From contig CANLOE010000002.1 in assembly GCA_947492745.1 (NCBI GenBank), positions 113,161 to 177,160 of the forward strand: a stretch of 64,000 bases of DNA. Reading direction: 5' to 3'. The DNA comes from an uncultured Cyclobacteriaceae bacterium. GTDB taxonomy: Bacteria; Bacteroidota; Bacteroidia; Cytophagales; Cyclobacteriaceae. This document shows positions 28,902 to 38,061 of the stretch, in pieces. Position numbers and translations under genes: made by a program. Every line of letters starts with the position of its first letter. The first letter of the stretch is position 1. The notes under the pieces are model-generated. The model was not told the DNA's origin and ran no database searches. It was given only the letters and a program-made list of their open reading frames with translations.

Positions 28902-29261
28902 TTAACTCAGCGAATCGATTATGGTCTTTACCTTCTTTTCATACAAGTACATGAAAAAAACGAACGCTTCCGGGTATATAGTCACTAGGCTATCATAAAA
29001 TACGTTCCCTCGTGGTGAGCACCACTCTCCTGTCGAGCTGTTTTGGGTCAAGTTTCTTTCAAAGGTACTATTGAAAACGAACTGTTGCGGAATTTTGATC
29101 AATGATAACCTCTGCATGATAACCGCTCTTCCAGTTTCGAGAAAGAGTAATTTTTGTGCTTTAGACCCAATGACCATAACCTTATGTCTTTCTATACTAT
29201 CCAAAAGGTGTAGAACTTTACTCCGCAGTGTTCCGTGGTATTTTTTGTATCTGCCATTCAT
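28902..29261 (-). CDS. Hypothetical protein, 119 residues, ahead of the histidine kinase
   Basis: I do not recognise a family. The product is basic, begins MNGRYKKYHGTLRSKV, has no signal peptide or clear membrane helix, and includes LLFLETGRAVIMQRLSLIKIP. Its stop codon is 6 bases from the histidine kinase start, so the genes would be translated from one message. This spacing is the main argument that it is real; it could instead be a leader region carrying a chance frame. Confidence 0.45.
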   Translation of the reverse strand: MNGRYKKYHGTLRSKVLHLLDSIERHKVMVIGSKAQKLLFLETGRAVIMQRLSLIKIPQQFVFNSTFERNLTQNSSTGEWCSPRGNVFYDSLVTIYPEAFVFFMYLYEKKVKTIIDSLS

Positions 29262-29599
29262 TTAGCTAAAAATACAGCAATTTTTCTATGCCTTTTTGAT
29301 CCATTATTCAAATACGACTACTTACTAATGGTACTGCATAGGCATTAGCATCCATGAACACGCATACGCTGTAGATAATAATTAAAAAAAGCACTATGGA
29401 AATATCACCACTATAGCATAACCCGTCCATGTATAGCAGTGCTAAAACGGCTTAGCGCAATTAAGCTGGATAAATCATTCTACAAGGCATCTTTTTTCCC
29501 TCTTTAGCGCCAAAGTTTTATTTTTATTGATTTTTTCTTCCATGAATATAACCTTAAATAATGTAAATTAGACAAATTTAAATCGATATTCCAAGGCAA
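29262..29599. other. Intergenic region before ggt
   Basis: Divergent promoters of the kinase unit and the gamma-glutamyltransferase gene are expected here. No repeat, RNA or reading frame was recognised. Confidence 0.3.
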
Positions 29600-31327
29600 A
29601 TGCACATTTTAAAACGAGTCTTCGTACTGACCAAGCCGCTTCTGACAAAAGAATCGACCTACTTTTTCCTTCTTCTTATTTTTCTTTCCTGCAACGGCCC
29701 AGTACCTCTACAAAGAGGGCTTGTCACGGATAAGGCCATGGTCGTATCGGCTCATCCTTTGGCTTCGGCCATTGGGAGTGAAATCATGCAAAAAGGTGGC
29801 AACGCCATAGACGCTGCTATTGCCGTGGAGTTTGCTCTTGCCGTAGTCTATCCTAGAGCGGGTAATATCGGAGGTGGTGGTTTTATGGTCCTCAGAATGA
29901 ACGACGGTTCCATGGATGCTCTGGACTACAGAGAGCGGGCGCCGGCAAGAGCTTCCGCAGACATGTACCTGGACAGTCTGGGTCAGCCTGTACCGGGTCT
30001 TAGTTTCAAAGGACATCTGGCAGCAGGTGTACCCGGAACGATTGCGGGTATGTTGGCTGCCCATGAAAAATATGGTACCTTACCTTTTTCTCAACTGATA
30101 CAGCCCGCTATCAATCTGGCAAAAGGCGGCTTCGAGCTGACTCAAAAAGAAGCCAAAAAGCTGAACGCCCTTCAAAAAGACCTTTCCGAATTCAATACGG
30201 TAGCTCCCGAATCCTTCATGAAGATGTCGTGGCACAAAGGGGATAGTATCGCCAACCCTGACCTATCAGAAACCCTAAAGAGAATACGCGATCATGGCAG
30301 AGATGGATTTTACTCGGGCAGGACCGCAGCGCTTATTGTAGAAGAAATGAAGCGGGGCAATGGTATCATCAGTTATGAAGACCTGAAAAACTATCGTCCT
30401 ATCTGGCGCCGCCCTCTTACCGGTATGTACAGAGGATATAAGATCATCAGTATGCCACCTCCTTCCAGTGGCGGTATCGCATTGTTACAAATGCTGAACA
30501 TGATAGAGGACTATCCACTGGGAGAATGGCACAAATATGACAGCAGAACGGTTCACTTGATAGCTGAAGTAGAACGCAGGGCTTTCTCCGATCGCGCCAC
30601 ACACCTTGGTGACCCCGAATATCACCCTGTACCTGTCAAAGAGCTACTGGACCCAAAGTATTTAGAAGAAAGAATGTTAAGTTTCTCCCTAGATGAAGCA
30701 GCTGTCAGTACAGCTATAACAGCGGGCAATTTCAGCCTCGTGGAAAGTGAAGAGACCACACACTACAGCATTATCGATCCTATGGGCAATGCAGTATCGG
30801 CCACCACTACGCTCAATGGAAGTTATGGTTCCAAGGTCGTAGTTGCGGGCGCAGGTTTTCTGTTGAACAATGAGATGGACGACTTCAGTATGAAGCCCGG
30901 GGTACCCAATGCCTATGGCCTTGTAGGTGGTACGGCCAATGCCATCGCGCCCGGCAAAAGAATGCTCAGCTCCATGACTCCTACCATCGTAGAGAAAGAA
31001 GGACAAGTCCATATGGTTGTAGGGAGTCCGGGTGGATCGACCATCATCACTTCTGTTCTACAGAATATCCTAAATGTCATCGATCATGGGTATACCATGC
31101 AAGCGTCCGTCAGTGCGCGCAGGTACCATCACCAATGGCTCCCCGACTATCTACAGATGGAATCAAATGCACTTCCCGACAGTACAATGGTATTACTTGA
31201 AGCTAAAGGACATCAAATAAAGAAAAGAAGCGATTACGGACGTGTAGAAGGCATACTTGTACTGGCAGATGGAAGACTCGAAGGAGGAGCGGACCCCAGA
31301 GGGGATGATGCCGCCGCCGGTTTTTGA
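29600..31327 (+). CDS. ggt: Gamma-glutamyltransferase (lipoprotein)
   Basis: An N-terminal nucleophile hydrolase that cleaves the gamma-glutamyl bond of glutathione and transfers the glutamyl group to water or an amino acid, acting outside the cytoplasm. The 575 residues start with a signal ending LIFLSC (lipobox). The large subunit holds MVVSAHPLASAIGSEIMQKGGNAIDAA-type sequence (short segments GGNAIDAA and GGGGFMVLR visible). Autocleavage is expected at the Thr of ETTHYSI (about residue 386), giving a small subunit with NEMDDFSM, and the substrate loop SSMTPTIV and GSPGGSTI. It is monocistronic. Length and motifs match intact, processable GGT. Confidence 0.95.
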   Translation: MHILKRVFVLTKPLLTKESTYFFLLLIFLSCNGPVPLQRGLVTDKAMVVSAHPLASAIGSEIMQKGGNAIDAAIAVEFALAVVYPRAGNIGGGGFMVLRMNDGSMDALDYRERAPARASADMYLDSLGQPVPGLSFKGHLAAGVPGTIAGMLAAHEKYGTLPFSQLIQPAINLAKGGFELTQKEAKKLNALQKDLSEFNTVAPESFMKMSWHKGDSIANPDLSETLKRIRDHGRDGFYSGRTAALIVEEMKRGNGIISYEDLKNYRPIWRRPLTGMYRGYKIISMPPPSSGGIALLQMLNMIEDYPLGEWHKYDSRTVHLIAEVERRAFSDRATHLGDPEYHPVPVKELLDPKYLEERMLSFSLDEAAVSTAITAGNFSLVESEETTHYSIIDPMGNAVSATTTLNGSYGSKVVVAGAGFLLNNEMDDFSMKPGVPNAYGLVGGTANAIAPGKRMLSSMTPTIVEKEGQVHMVVGSPGGSTIITSVLQNILNVIDHGYTMQASVSARRYHHQWLPDYLQMESNALPDSTMVLLEAKGHQIKKRSDYGRVEGILVLADGRLEGGADPRGDDAAAGF

Positions 31328-31627
31328 TTTAGGACCCGATGGGATTTATCGATCTTTGGTTGGTTGCTACTTCTCATTGAGGTAAACCCAAGGTATAAAA
31401 TACAAGTTTGTCTTATACCCAAACGCAATTGATTTGGGACCCATCGGATACGCGAAAATTCCGAGAATTGCCGAGGCATGAACTCTAATGACCATTCTAC
31501 TAATGATTTATCCATCAAACTTGGTAATGGTCATCCTTTTGCCTCTAGGCACCATTTTCCCAAAATACTTTCTCTTGAGTATAAAATGAATACAAGAGTG
31601 AACTAATGCGCAACTTGGGTTCGGATA
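31328..31627. other. Convergent intergenic region
   Basis: Lies between two convergent genes. No clear terminator hairpin, repeat or reading frame was identified. Confidence 0.3.
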
Positions 31628-33271
31628 TTACTTCTTTGTTACTGTAAATTCCACTCTTCGGTTCAATTTACGTGTTTCCGGGTTGTTATTGTTGGCGATA
31701 GGCTTACTACCTCCATAACCTTTCGTACTGATACGTTTGCCATTGATTCCTTTTTCAACCAAGTATTCTTTTATTTTATCAGCTCGCTTTCGGGAAAGCT
31801 CAAAATTCAATTTGCTGCTACCCCGGTTATCGGTATGCCCGCCCAGTTCTACTTCGAGGCTTGGATTATCACTCATGGTTCTTATAAAACCATCTAACTG
31901 AGGGTAGGAATCTGCCAGTATATCCACAGTACCTTGAGCAAACCGTACATGGTTCAAGTTGATAGACTTCCCTATATCGATAAGGTGGAGTTCGAAATCT
32001 TTTGTCAGCGTTCCTGCTACTGGAGATAATTCTACTTTTTCCATTAGGGATACGTACCCTGGTGCCAGTACTTTCAATGTATAGTGACCGTCCTGTGGCA
32101 TTTTGATACTATAGTGTCCGTTATTTGTTTCTATCTCCCAGTCTCTGCCCTGATGATCGGACACTTTCACAATAGCTGCAAGGTTGTTCTTTGTGCCGGC
32201 ATTCTTGACTATACCTTGTATGAGGTAGCTGACCTTTTCCTCCTTCTCTTCTGCCACACGCTCCACTGGCCCGTGCTCCTCTTCCAACACAGGGGCTTCG
32301 GTCACATCTTCTATTTGGGGTTCTGACACTGTCGGAAGTTCATCCACTTCAGGGGCTTTGTAATTGATCAGTTTAAAATCACCATAACCGTCGCTGTTTT
32401 GTGTCGTGGCATAGGTAGCCACCTGTAGATCATCGTCTAGCCTAAAATAGAGTTCCCTCCCTTGGCTGTTAATGGATGCTCCCAAATTCTCAGGCTTGGA
32501 CCAGTTTCTCCAGGTGTCGTCCAGTCGATGGGTAACAAAAACATCATAGCTACCAAACCCGCCCCTACCATTGGTAGAGAAGTACAGTGTCCTATCATCA
32601 TCACCAAGAAATGGAGTCAACTCTTGATAGGGTGTGTTGATACTACTTCCTAGATTTCTGGGTTCTGACCATTTGCCATTACTCTTCAGCTCACTCATGT
32701 ATAGGTCCTCTCCTCCATGCGAACCGAAGGATTCCAAAGAAAAAACGATTCTAGTCCTATCTTTGGACATATTGGCACTTTGAAGTTTTGACTTGTTACT
32801 AAAATAAGGTATATCCAAGTTTTTCGGTTTGCTCCATCCGCCATTTGTTTTTCTGGATACCGATATCCCTTTATTTCCACCTCTATTAGGATATTGTTGA
32901 TGTAAGTACATTGTATTTCCATCACTGGCGAATCCAATGATTCCATTCCAACGCTGATCGTTTATCTCCCCTTTTAAAATAGAAGGTTCCGACCACCTTC
33001 CGCTGTCGTCCAACTGTGCATACCACACATCTCCCATATCTTTACTACCTCCCATATTTTCAGGATGGTTGCTTCTGGTAAAATAAAGAGTGTTCCCATC
33101 AGGGCTTACCAGCAGATTTTGCTCATCATAAGGTGAATTGATTCTTTCTAGCATGGCCTCAAGCGGCATAGCTTGAGCGTAGGCAATCGTATCTGTAAAC
33201 AGGGTACCGATGAGTACCAAGACGATATGCCATACCTCTTTAGGTTCTATTTTTAATATAGTGTGTGTCAT
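31628..33271 (-). CDS. PD40-repeat / OmpA-family outer-membrane protein
   Basis: A 547-residue envelope protein anchored to peptidoglycan. A signal peptide ends near TIAYAQA (about 34). Beta-propeller PD40/TolB-like repeats (about 45-285) are visible as LLVSPDGNTLYFTRS, IIGFASDGNTMYLHQ and LTPFLGDDDRTLYFSTNGRGGFGSYDVF. An acidic linker is followed by a carboxypeptidase-regulatory-like beta domain (about 345-425). The OmpA C-terminal domain (about 430-545) carries LEVELGGHTDNRGSSKLNFE and RISTKGYGGSKP with the peptidoglycan-binding Asp and Arg. This PD40-regulatory-OmpA order is typical of Bacteroidota and includes proteins linked to T9SS/gliding (PorE-like), although this role is not shown here. 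Confidence 0.92.
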   Translation of the reverse strand: MTHTILKIEPKEVWHIVLVLIGTLFTDTIAYAQAMPLEAMLERINSPYDEQNLLVSPDGNTLYFTRSNHPENMGGSKDMGDVWYAQLDDSGRWSEPSILKGEINDQRWNGIIGFASDGNTMYLHQQYPNRGGNKGISVSRKTNGGWSKPKNLDIPYFSNKSKLQSANMSKDRTRIVFSLESFGSHGGEDLYMSELKSNGKWSEPRNLGSSINTPYQELTPFLGDDDRTLYFSTNGRGGFGSYDVFVTHRLDDTWRNWSKPENLGASINSQGRELYFRLDDDLQVATYATTQNSDGYGDFKLINYKAPEVDELPTVSEPQIEDVTEAPVLEEEHGPVERVAEEKEEKVSYLIQGIVKNAGTKNNLAAIVKVSDHQGRDWEIETNNGHYSIKMPQDGHYTLKVLAPGYVSLMEKVELSPVAGTLTKDFELHLIDIGKSINLNHVRFAQGTVDILADSYPQLDGFIRTMSDNPSLEVELGGHTDNRGSSKLNFELSRKRADKIKEYLVEKGINGKRISTKGYGGSKPIANNNNPETRKLNRRVEFTVTKK

Positions 33272-33532
33272 TGATCTTTATAAATAAGATTGGGAAGGTT
33301 TGTGCCACCTATACATGCTGCCCGTGAGCATTACAATCAATTCAAATTTAAATCATATTGGGCAAATTATCCAAATGATAAACGTCGGTATGAGTCTCAA
33401 GAAGATTAAAAGGGGTTATCTTTCTACCAACGTATACTTGTTCTGACGGAATCAATATTATTTTGTCAAGGGCTTTGGTTCTTTTTCCAGTATTTTGTGG
33501 AGTAGTGATTTGACGAATAATTACCTACTATA

Positions 33533-34363
33533 TCATTCGCTCTTTAAGACCAGTATAGGACAATCGGAAGTATAGGATAGGTTTTGGGTTACGCTCACTC
33601 GAAAAAGGTTTTCCAAAAAACTGTGGTTTCTGGTCAGCAGTACCAATAGAGAGGCTTCTTCTTCGGATAAAAACGCCTCTATACTACTATCGATTTCCTT
33701 ATCATCCTTACTTTTACTGACAAAATCAATCCTATCGTACTGTACAAAACTACTCAGGTCATTGACATAAGCTTCATTGGCGACTTTTTCGCGTTCAGTA
33801 TTATTGGTAATATGTAGTACTTTTACGCGTGCCTTGAACACAACGGCCAAAGCAATCACTTCTTGAAGTATCAATCTATCCGACTCCTGAAAATTCGTTG
33901 CATAGACTATTTTATTGAATCCTTTGAACTCTGCACTTTCGGGAATAACAAATACCCTGCACAGAGACTTATCCATCATTTTGATGGTTTTTCCTCCGGC
34001 ATATACTTGTGCCGTACCCTCATTCCTATCCGACCCCATCACAATAGCATCTACAGGATTCTTAGAGAGAAATTGTATCAACTGATTCGGGAATTCGCCA
34101 TACTCAACATGATAACTGTACTTGCGGATCTCTGTTCTCTCTGTTTCGGACATTGTATCGAACAGTGTTTTCAATCGATATTCCAGTTCACCCTCGGATG
34201 GAATGAGCTTCATTTCTTCCTTTCCACCATCGGACAGCTGTACTTCATCATGTACGTAATACAATAGTAATGCAGCTCTATGAGCGGCAGCTATCTTTAT
34301 AGCAAAAGAGAAGGCATTCAAAGAAGCATTGGAAAAATCAATAAGGCAGAGTATACTATTCAT
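33533..34363 (-). CDS. Universal stress protein, two Usp domains
   Basis: A 276-residue cytoplasmic protein with two tandem UspA-like domains. The first begins ILCLIDFSNASLNAFSFA and contains VDAIVMGSDRNEGTAQ. The second begins KIVYATNFQESDRLILQEV and ends ISL-like with SYTSDCPILVLKS. The ATG at 34363 is chosen because the frame extension to 34453 adds a stretch unlike Usp proteins before the domain. The ATP-binding GxG-9x-G(S/T) pattern is degenerate in both halves, so nucleotide binding is uncertain. It stands alone and is expected to be a stress or starvation protein. Confidence 0.88.
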   Translation of the reverse strand: MNSILCLIDFSNASLNAFSFAIKIAAAHRAALLLYYVHDEVQLSDGGKEEMKLIPSEGELEYRLKTLFDTMSETERTEIRKYSYHVEYGEFPNQLIQFLSKNPVDAIVMGSDRNEGTAQVYAGGKTIKMMDKSLCRVFVIPESAEFKGFNKIVYATNFQESDRLILQEVIALAVVFKARVKVLHITNNTEREKVANEAYVNDLSSFVQYDRIDFVSKSKDDKEIDSSIEAFLSEEEASLLVLLTRNHSFLENLFRVSVTQNLSYTSDCPILVLKSE

Positions 34364-34540
34364 AAAATCTAATCGGGTTTGATCATCTTTGGATAACCGT
34401 ATTTGTTCTCTACAGGAAGGTAAATATCCCATTGTAAAATCAAGAACATCCAATACTCTTCTATATTTTTACCTGTATTACTATAGGGAATATAAATTGC
34501 ATCGAATTATCCTACATTCAATCTGATAGGAAAACCTATA

Positions 34541-34616
34541 CCAAGCCAATAAAACTCCCTGATCTATTGATATTTAAACCCTCGTTACGAAGTTCCAACG
34601 CATAATCCGGGATTAA
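34541..34616 (+). repeat. Family C right half, interrupted by A6
   Basis: Matches the right part of family C (ccaataaaactccctgat ... aacgcataatCCGGG) followed by ATTAA and the A6 MITE. The left part is missing. Confidence 0.7.
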
Positions 34617-34776
34617 TACAAACTTAGCTTTTAAATATCGCCTATCTTCCTGTTCATTTTGCTTCACTCTGCGTTGACAATCCTCGCGATAGCGCTGCTA
34701 CCCCTGCGGTTATCGCCTTGATTGAAACCAAAATGACCCGCGGAATCTTATACGACATTTAAAACCCAAATTTGTA
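34617..34776 (-). mobile_element. Family A MITE, copy A6
   Basis: A 160-bp unit TACAAACTTAGC to CCAAATTTGTA flanked by TAA on both sides. The 34777-35300 gap that follows has no supported gene or repeat. Confidence 0.9.
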
Positions 34777-35300
34777 TAATTGATAAACAAAGTCAGAATA
34801 TTGATGGTACATACTCAACTATCATTTGGTCTAGGAAATAACAGAGAAAACCTCGTTCCCTAAATTCCCATATGACCGGTTCACCAATACAATTATACGA
34901 ATTGTTATTGTTGTCGTAATAAACTCAAGGAGCTTATTTAGATTTTGAGTTCTCCTGAAGGAATTATTTTGGGCCCAGTACGATTACAATCAAAACGTTG
35001 CTCAAATTTAAAAATATTAAGTAATGTGTATTCCAGAAAACCATTACTACCCTTCACTGGGCAATATATCATTCGAGGTACTACATTTAGAAAAGGTGCC
35101 CAATCCATTGACTATAATAAGAAGTAAACGACTTACAGTACATATCGAATATAATTTACAATAATCCCATAAAGTAGCTTCTTAAAGCTAATGGGAACTT
35201 CTATTTTATCTCCAAAAATATTTTCGTAAAGAACTCCTTCACTCTAATATAGTCATAAAATTGAATATTATATGATTATTTGAATTTTTAATAAAAAGAA
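34777..35300. other. Gene-free stretch before the glycosylase gene
   Basis: A+T-rich and lacking a credible reading frame; a 60-codon frame at 34945-35127 has no recognisable features and I do not call it. Confidence 0.3.
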
Positions 35301-35891
35301 TCAACCGCTTAGCCAAGGGTTATCTTTTAATGTAAACCGCCATGGCAATAAGGCATCCGCTCCTGCATAACCTACACCGATACGTGGTCCGGCGACAATC
35401 GATGCCATAGGGTAAGGTTCCATATGGTCTTCTAGCCATATCGTGTTACCAAGCAACGATATTTGGTTATGTTTCAACGTAATACCGAGTGCTTTTGAGA
35501 GTTTCCCCGGACCAGAGGTGAGCGCCTTGTTCCGTGAGGACATCTTACGTCTTTGGGCCATTGCACCTACTCCCGAAATCGGCTGTACCGCTCGGATGAG
35601 CACCGCCTCAGCAATACCGCTCCTGTTTGTAACAATATTGAACAAGCTATGAATACCGTAGCACAGATAAACATAGGCGATACCTCCTTCTTCGAAAAAT
35701 ACACTGGTCCTGGATGTATATCGGTTGTTGTAGGCATGACAGGCTTTCTCTTCTGTAGAGTAGGCTTCTGTTTCCACTATCATACCCGAGGTAACGACTC
35801 CATCGATTTTGGTACAAAGATGCTTCCCTATAAGGCGACGAGCCACTTCCGTCACCTCAGGTGCCGTATAAAAAGATTTATCCAGTTTCAT
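35301..35891 (-). CDS. mpg: DNA-3-methyladenine glycosylase (AAG/MPG type)
   Basis: A monofunctional base-excision repair glycosylase that removes alkylated purines such as 3-methyladenine and hypoxanthine. The 196 residues match the bacterial AAG family. Visible signatures are ARRLIGKHLCTKIDG, IVETEAYSTEEKACHAYNN with the catalytic Glu (about 41), GGIAYVYLCYGIHSLFNIVT with the DNA-inserting Tyr, VLIRAVQP, and TSGPGKLSKALGI. No metal or cysteine cluster is seen. It is transcribed divergently from the DUF2911 gene, 97 bases apart. Confidence 0.95.
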   Translation of the reverse strand: MKLDKSFYTAPEVTEVARRLIGKHLCTKIDGVVTSGMIVETEAYSTEEKACHAYNNRYTSRTSVFFEEGGIAYVYLCYGIHSLFNIVTNRSGIAEAVLIRAVQPISGVGAMAQRRKMSSRNKALTSGPGKLSKALGITLKHNQISLLGNTIWLEDHMEPYPMASIVAGPRIGVGYAGADALLPWRFTLKDNPWLSG

Positions 35892-35945
35892 TCAGGTGCT
35901 ATACTATAAGTTCTAACTTATAATTACAAATTTTTAGTAGCTTCG

Positions 35946-35954
35946 TAAGTTTTG
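35946..35954 (+). promoter_or_regulatory. Candidate -7 box before the DUF2911 gene
   Basis: TAAGTTTTG resembles TAnnTTTG with one extra T, 35 bases before the ATG at 35989. Weak but suitably placed. Confidence 0.35.
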
Positions 35955-35988
35955 TAGTACTAATCATTGGAATCTAAAAAAAAAAGTA

Positions 35989-36858
35989 ATGAAAAGGAGA
36001 ATATTTACATTAATTATTGGTTTTGTGTTTTTTATTACGGTAAACCAAGGAATAGCCCAGATTACCACACCGCAACCTAGTCCGGTAGCTACTCTAGAAC
36101 AAACGGTCGGCCTAACTAAAATTACCGTAGCATACTCTAGACCTGGCGTCAAGAAGCGGCAGGTTTTTGGAGATTTGGAGTCTTATGGCAAGATATGGAG
36201 AACAGGAGCCAATGCGTCCACAAAAATCACCTTTGAAGATGCAGTAACACTGGCGGGAAACACTGTCCCTGCGGGACAATATGCGCTGTATACTATTCCC
36301 GGTGAAAAAGAGTGGACAATCATCGTTCACAAAAACCTAGAGCTCTGGGGTGCGGGTGGTTATGATATGAAAGACGACCTGGTTCGTTTTAAAGTAAGCC
36401 CGACTAACCTGAAGGACAATATAGAAAGCTTCACTATAGACTTCAGTAACTTTACTATCAATGGCGCTCATTTGGAACTAAAGTGGCAACATACGTTGGT
36501 ATCCATTCCCATCACCGTAGATGTAGATGCTAAAGTGATGGCGCAGATCAAGGAACATGTCATCGATTCAGAAACGGTCGATGCCAAACTTTATGCTCCC
36601 GCAGCCAGCTATTACCTACAAGCAGGCAAAGACCTTGATCAGGCCTTAGTATGGATAGATAAAGCCATCGAGAATAACGATCAGGCTTTCTGGTTAATCC
36701 ATACCAAAGCAAAAATCCTTGCTGGGCTGGGAAAGAAAAAAGAAGCTATCAAGACAGCCCAAAAATCCATGGAAGTGGCAAAAGCGAGTCCTAGAGGCGA
36801 TTTTGGATACGTAAAGAACAACGAAGAGTTCATTGCAAAACTGAAAAAAAAGAAATAA
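35989..36858 (+). CDS. DUF2911 domain protein, exported
   Basis: A 289-residue secreted or periplasmic protein. The signal peptide (MKRRIFTLIIGFVFFITVNQGIAQ) is followed by a DUF2911 beta-sandwich (about 30-180) with the recognisable VAYSRPGVKKRQVFG, GKIWRTGANASTKITF and PAGQYALYTIPGEKEWTI segments. Residues 190-285 form helical, TPR-like hairpins (YYLQAGKDLDQALVWIDKAI, AKILAGLGKKKEAIKTAQKS). DUF2911 has no assigned reaction; the genes are abundant in Bacteroidota. It is monocistronic with a perfect hairpin terminator about 180 bases downstream. Confidence 0.92.
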   Translation: MKRRIFTLIIGFVFFITVNQGIAQITTPQPSPVATLEQTVGLTKITVAYSRPGVKKRQVFGDLESYGKIWRTGANASTKITFEDAVTLAGNTVPAGQYALYTIPGEKEWTIIVHKNLELWGAGGYDMKDDLVRFKVSPTNLKDNIESFTIDFSNFTINGAHLELKWQHTLVSIPITVDVDAKVMAQIKEHVIDSETVDAKLYAPAASYYLQAGKDLDQALVWIDKAIENNDQAFWLIHTKAKILAGLGKKKEAIKTAQKSMEVAKASPRGDFGYVKNNEEFIAKLKKKK

Positions 36859-37041
36859 GGTCAAGCAAATAGTCGAAGTAGCTATTACATTGTTCACAAT
36901 ACATTGATTTCAAAATCTCAGTAAAATGAACAGTAATGTTATAGAAAGGAATCACATTCGATACTCTTTCTATTTCATATCGGTATTGAATTTGCTAGTG
37001 AACAAACCATTACTGCAATGCCTCTACTATAGAATGAGGAT

Positions 37042-37077
37042 AATAAAGCCACTGGGTCATGACCCAGTGGCTTTATT
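37042..37077 (+). terminator. Perfect 36-bp palindromic terminator
   Basis: AATAAAGCCACTGGGTCA and TGACCCAGTGGCTTTATT form an uninterrupted palindrome ending in TTTATTCTTTT, downstream of the DUF2911 gene. Confidence 0.85.
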
Positions 37078-37097
37078 CTTTTGAAATTATATTTAAA

Positions 37098-37272
37098 CCC
37101 AAAATAATCGATAGCCTTCCTATTCCGAACATAAATTGCTTCAAAATCAGCAGTTTTATGCTGCGCAGGTTTTACACCTTGAATTATCTACCCTACACTA
37201 AGCCTCCTCACCTAAACCACTGATTTTATTGCAATTATGCTCTCATAACGAAACCCTATTGATCAATTTGGG
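37098..37272 (+). mobile_element. Family B element, uninterrupted copy B4
   Basis: A 175-bp copy CCCAAAATAATCG to GATCAATTTGGG with perfect TTAAA duplications. Its right-hand TTAAA is shared with the left end of the neighbouring family C copy. It gives the empty-site sequences used to prove the insertions in B3. Confidence 0.9.
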
Positions 37273-37277
37273 TTAAA

Positions 37278-37605
37278 CCCAGATCATGCATTGGAAAATC
37301 TACTGCGGATCTAATACAAATTTGGGTTTCAAATGTCGTATAAGATTCCGCTGGTCATTTTGTTTCAATCAAGGCGAGAACCGCAGGGATAGCAGCGCTA
37401 TCGCGAGGATTGTCAACGCAGAGTGAAGCTAAATGAACAGGAAGATATGCGATATTTAAAAGCTAAGTTTGTATAAATAGCTGCAAACCGGTCGTTGTAC
37501 TACGTTTTTTGAACTCACCATAGCGGTGCTATGCCAAATCCAATAAAACTCCCTGATTTATAGATATGTAAACCCTCGTTACGAAGTTCCAACGCATAAT
37601 ACGGA
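37278..37605 (+). mobile_element. Family C element interrupted by A7, copy C5
   Basis: CCCAGATCATGC to CATAATACGGA, with TTAAA on both sides (37273-37277, 37606-37610). A family A unit splits it in the sequence ggatcTAAatagc. It contains the centre caccatagcggtgctatgcc. Confidence 0.88.
37315..37473 (+). mobile_element. Family A MITE, copy A7
   Basis: A 159-bp unit with TAA on both sides inside a family C element. The intact C2 copy shows the empty site (gatctaaatagctgc). Confidence 0.92.
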
Positions 37606-37611
37606 TTAAAA

Positions 37612-37973
37612 TTTTTTATCACTTATTTTGGATAGGACCGAGCGTTAAAATAATGCCCCGAGGGCATTATTAGTGAAGGGGGCCGGTCTACCGCGTGAGC
37701 CATTGACAAAGATCGCATGTCACGATAGCTAGCGGAAATTTCAACCCAAATTGATCGATAGAAATCGTGATGAGCGTATAAATAGTAAAATACCGGCCAT
37801 TTGGATTCGTTCGGCATAGCACTGCTATGGTGAATGAAGACAGATGAGCAAAGCTTCCGGTATGAAGCTATTTATGCGCGGAATAGGTTCTCTATTGATC
37901 ATTTTGGGTTCAACGAAATCAGGTGCCAAAAGAAGTACATAAGAAAGAAAAGATACATTTTAAAACAGTCTCT
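37612..37973 (+). mobile_element. Family E MITE, left-truncated, with D4 nested
   Basis: Right end AAAACAGTCTCT is intact; the left end is lost at the junction with the family C copy. It shares ataatgccccgagggcatt with the other E copies. A family D copy is nested in it. Confidence 0.75.
37745..37908 (-). mobile_element. Family D MITE, copy D4
   Basis: A 164-bp unit CCCAAATTGATC to ATCATTTTGGG with perfect TTCAA duplications (37740-37744, 37909-37913). The E copy at 24490 shows the empty site gaaatttcaacgaaatc. Confidence 0.92.
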
Positions 37974-38061
37974 TAGAGAAGCCCTTAGCTTTTTAACCTG
38001 TCATAAAAAGGGATGAATGGGCGCTTTGGGTACCGCACCTTATTATCCGCAAAACATACAA

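Noticed and set aside
34364..34453. 30-residue extension of the Usp protein
   Set aside because: It does not resemble Usp sequence and the domain starts directly at the ATG at 34363.
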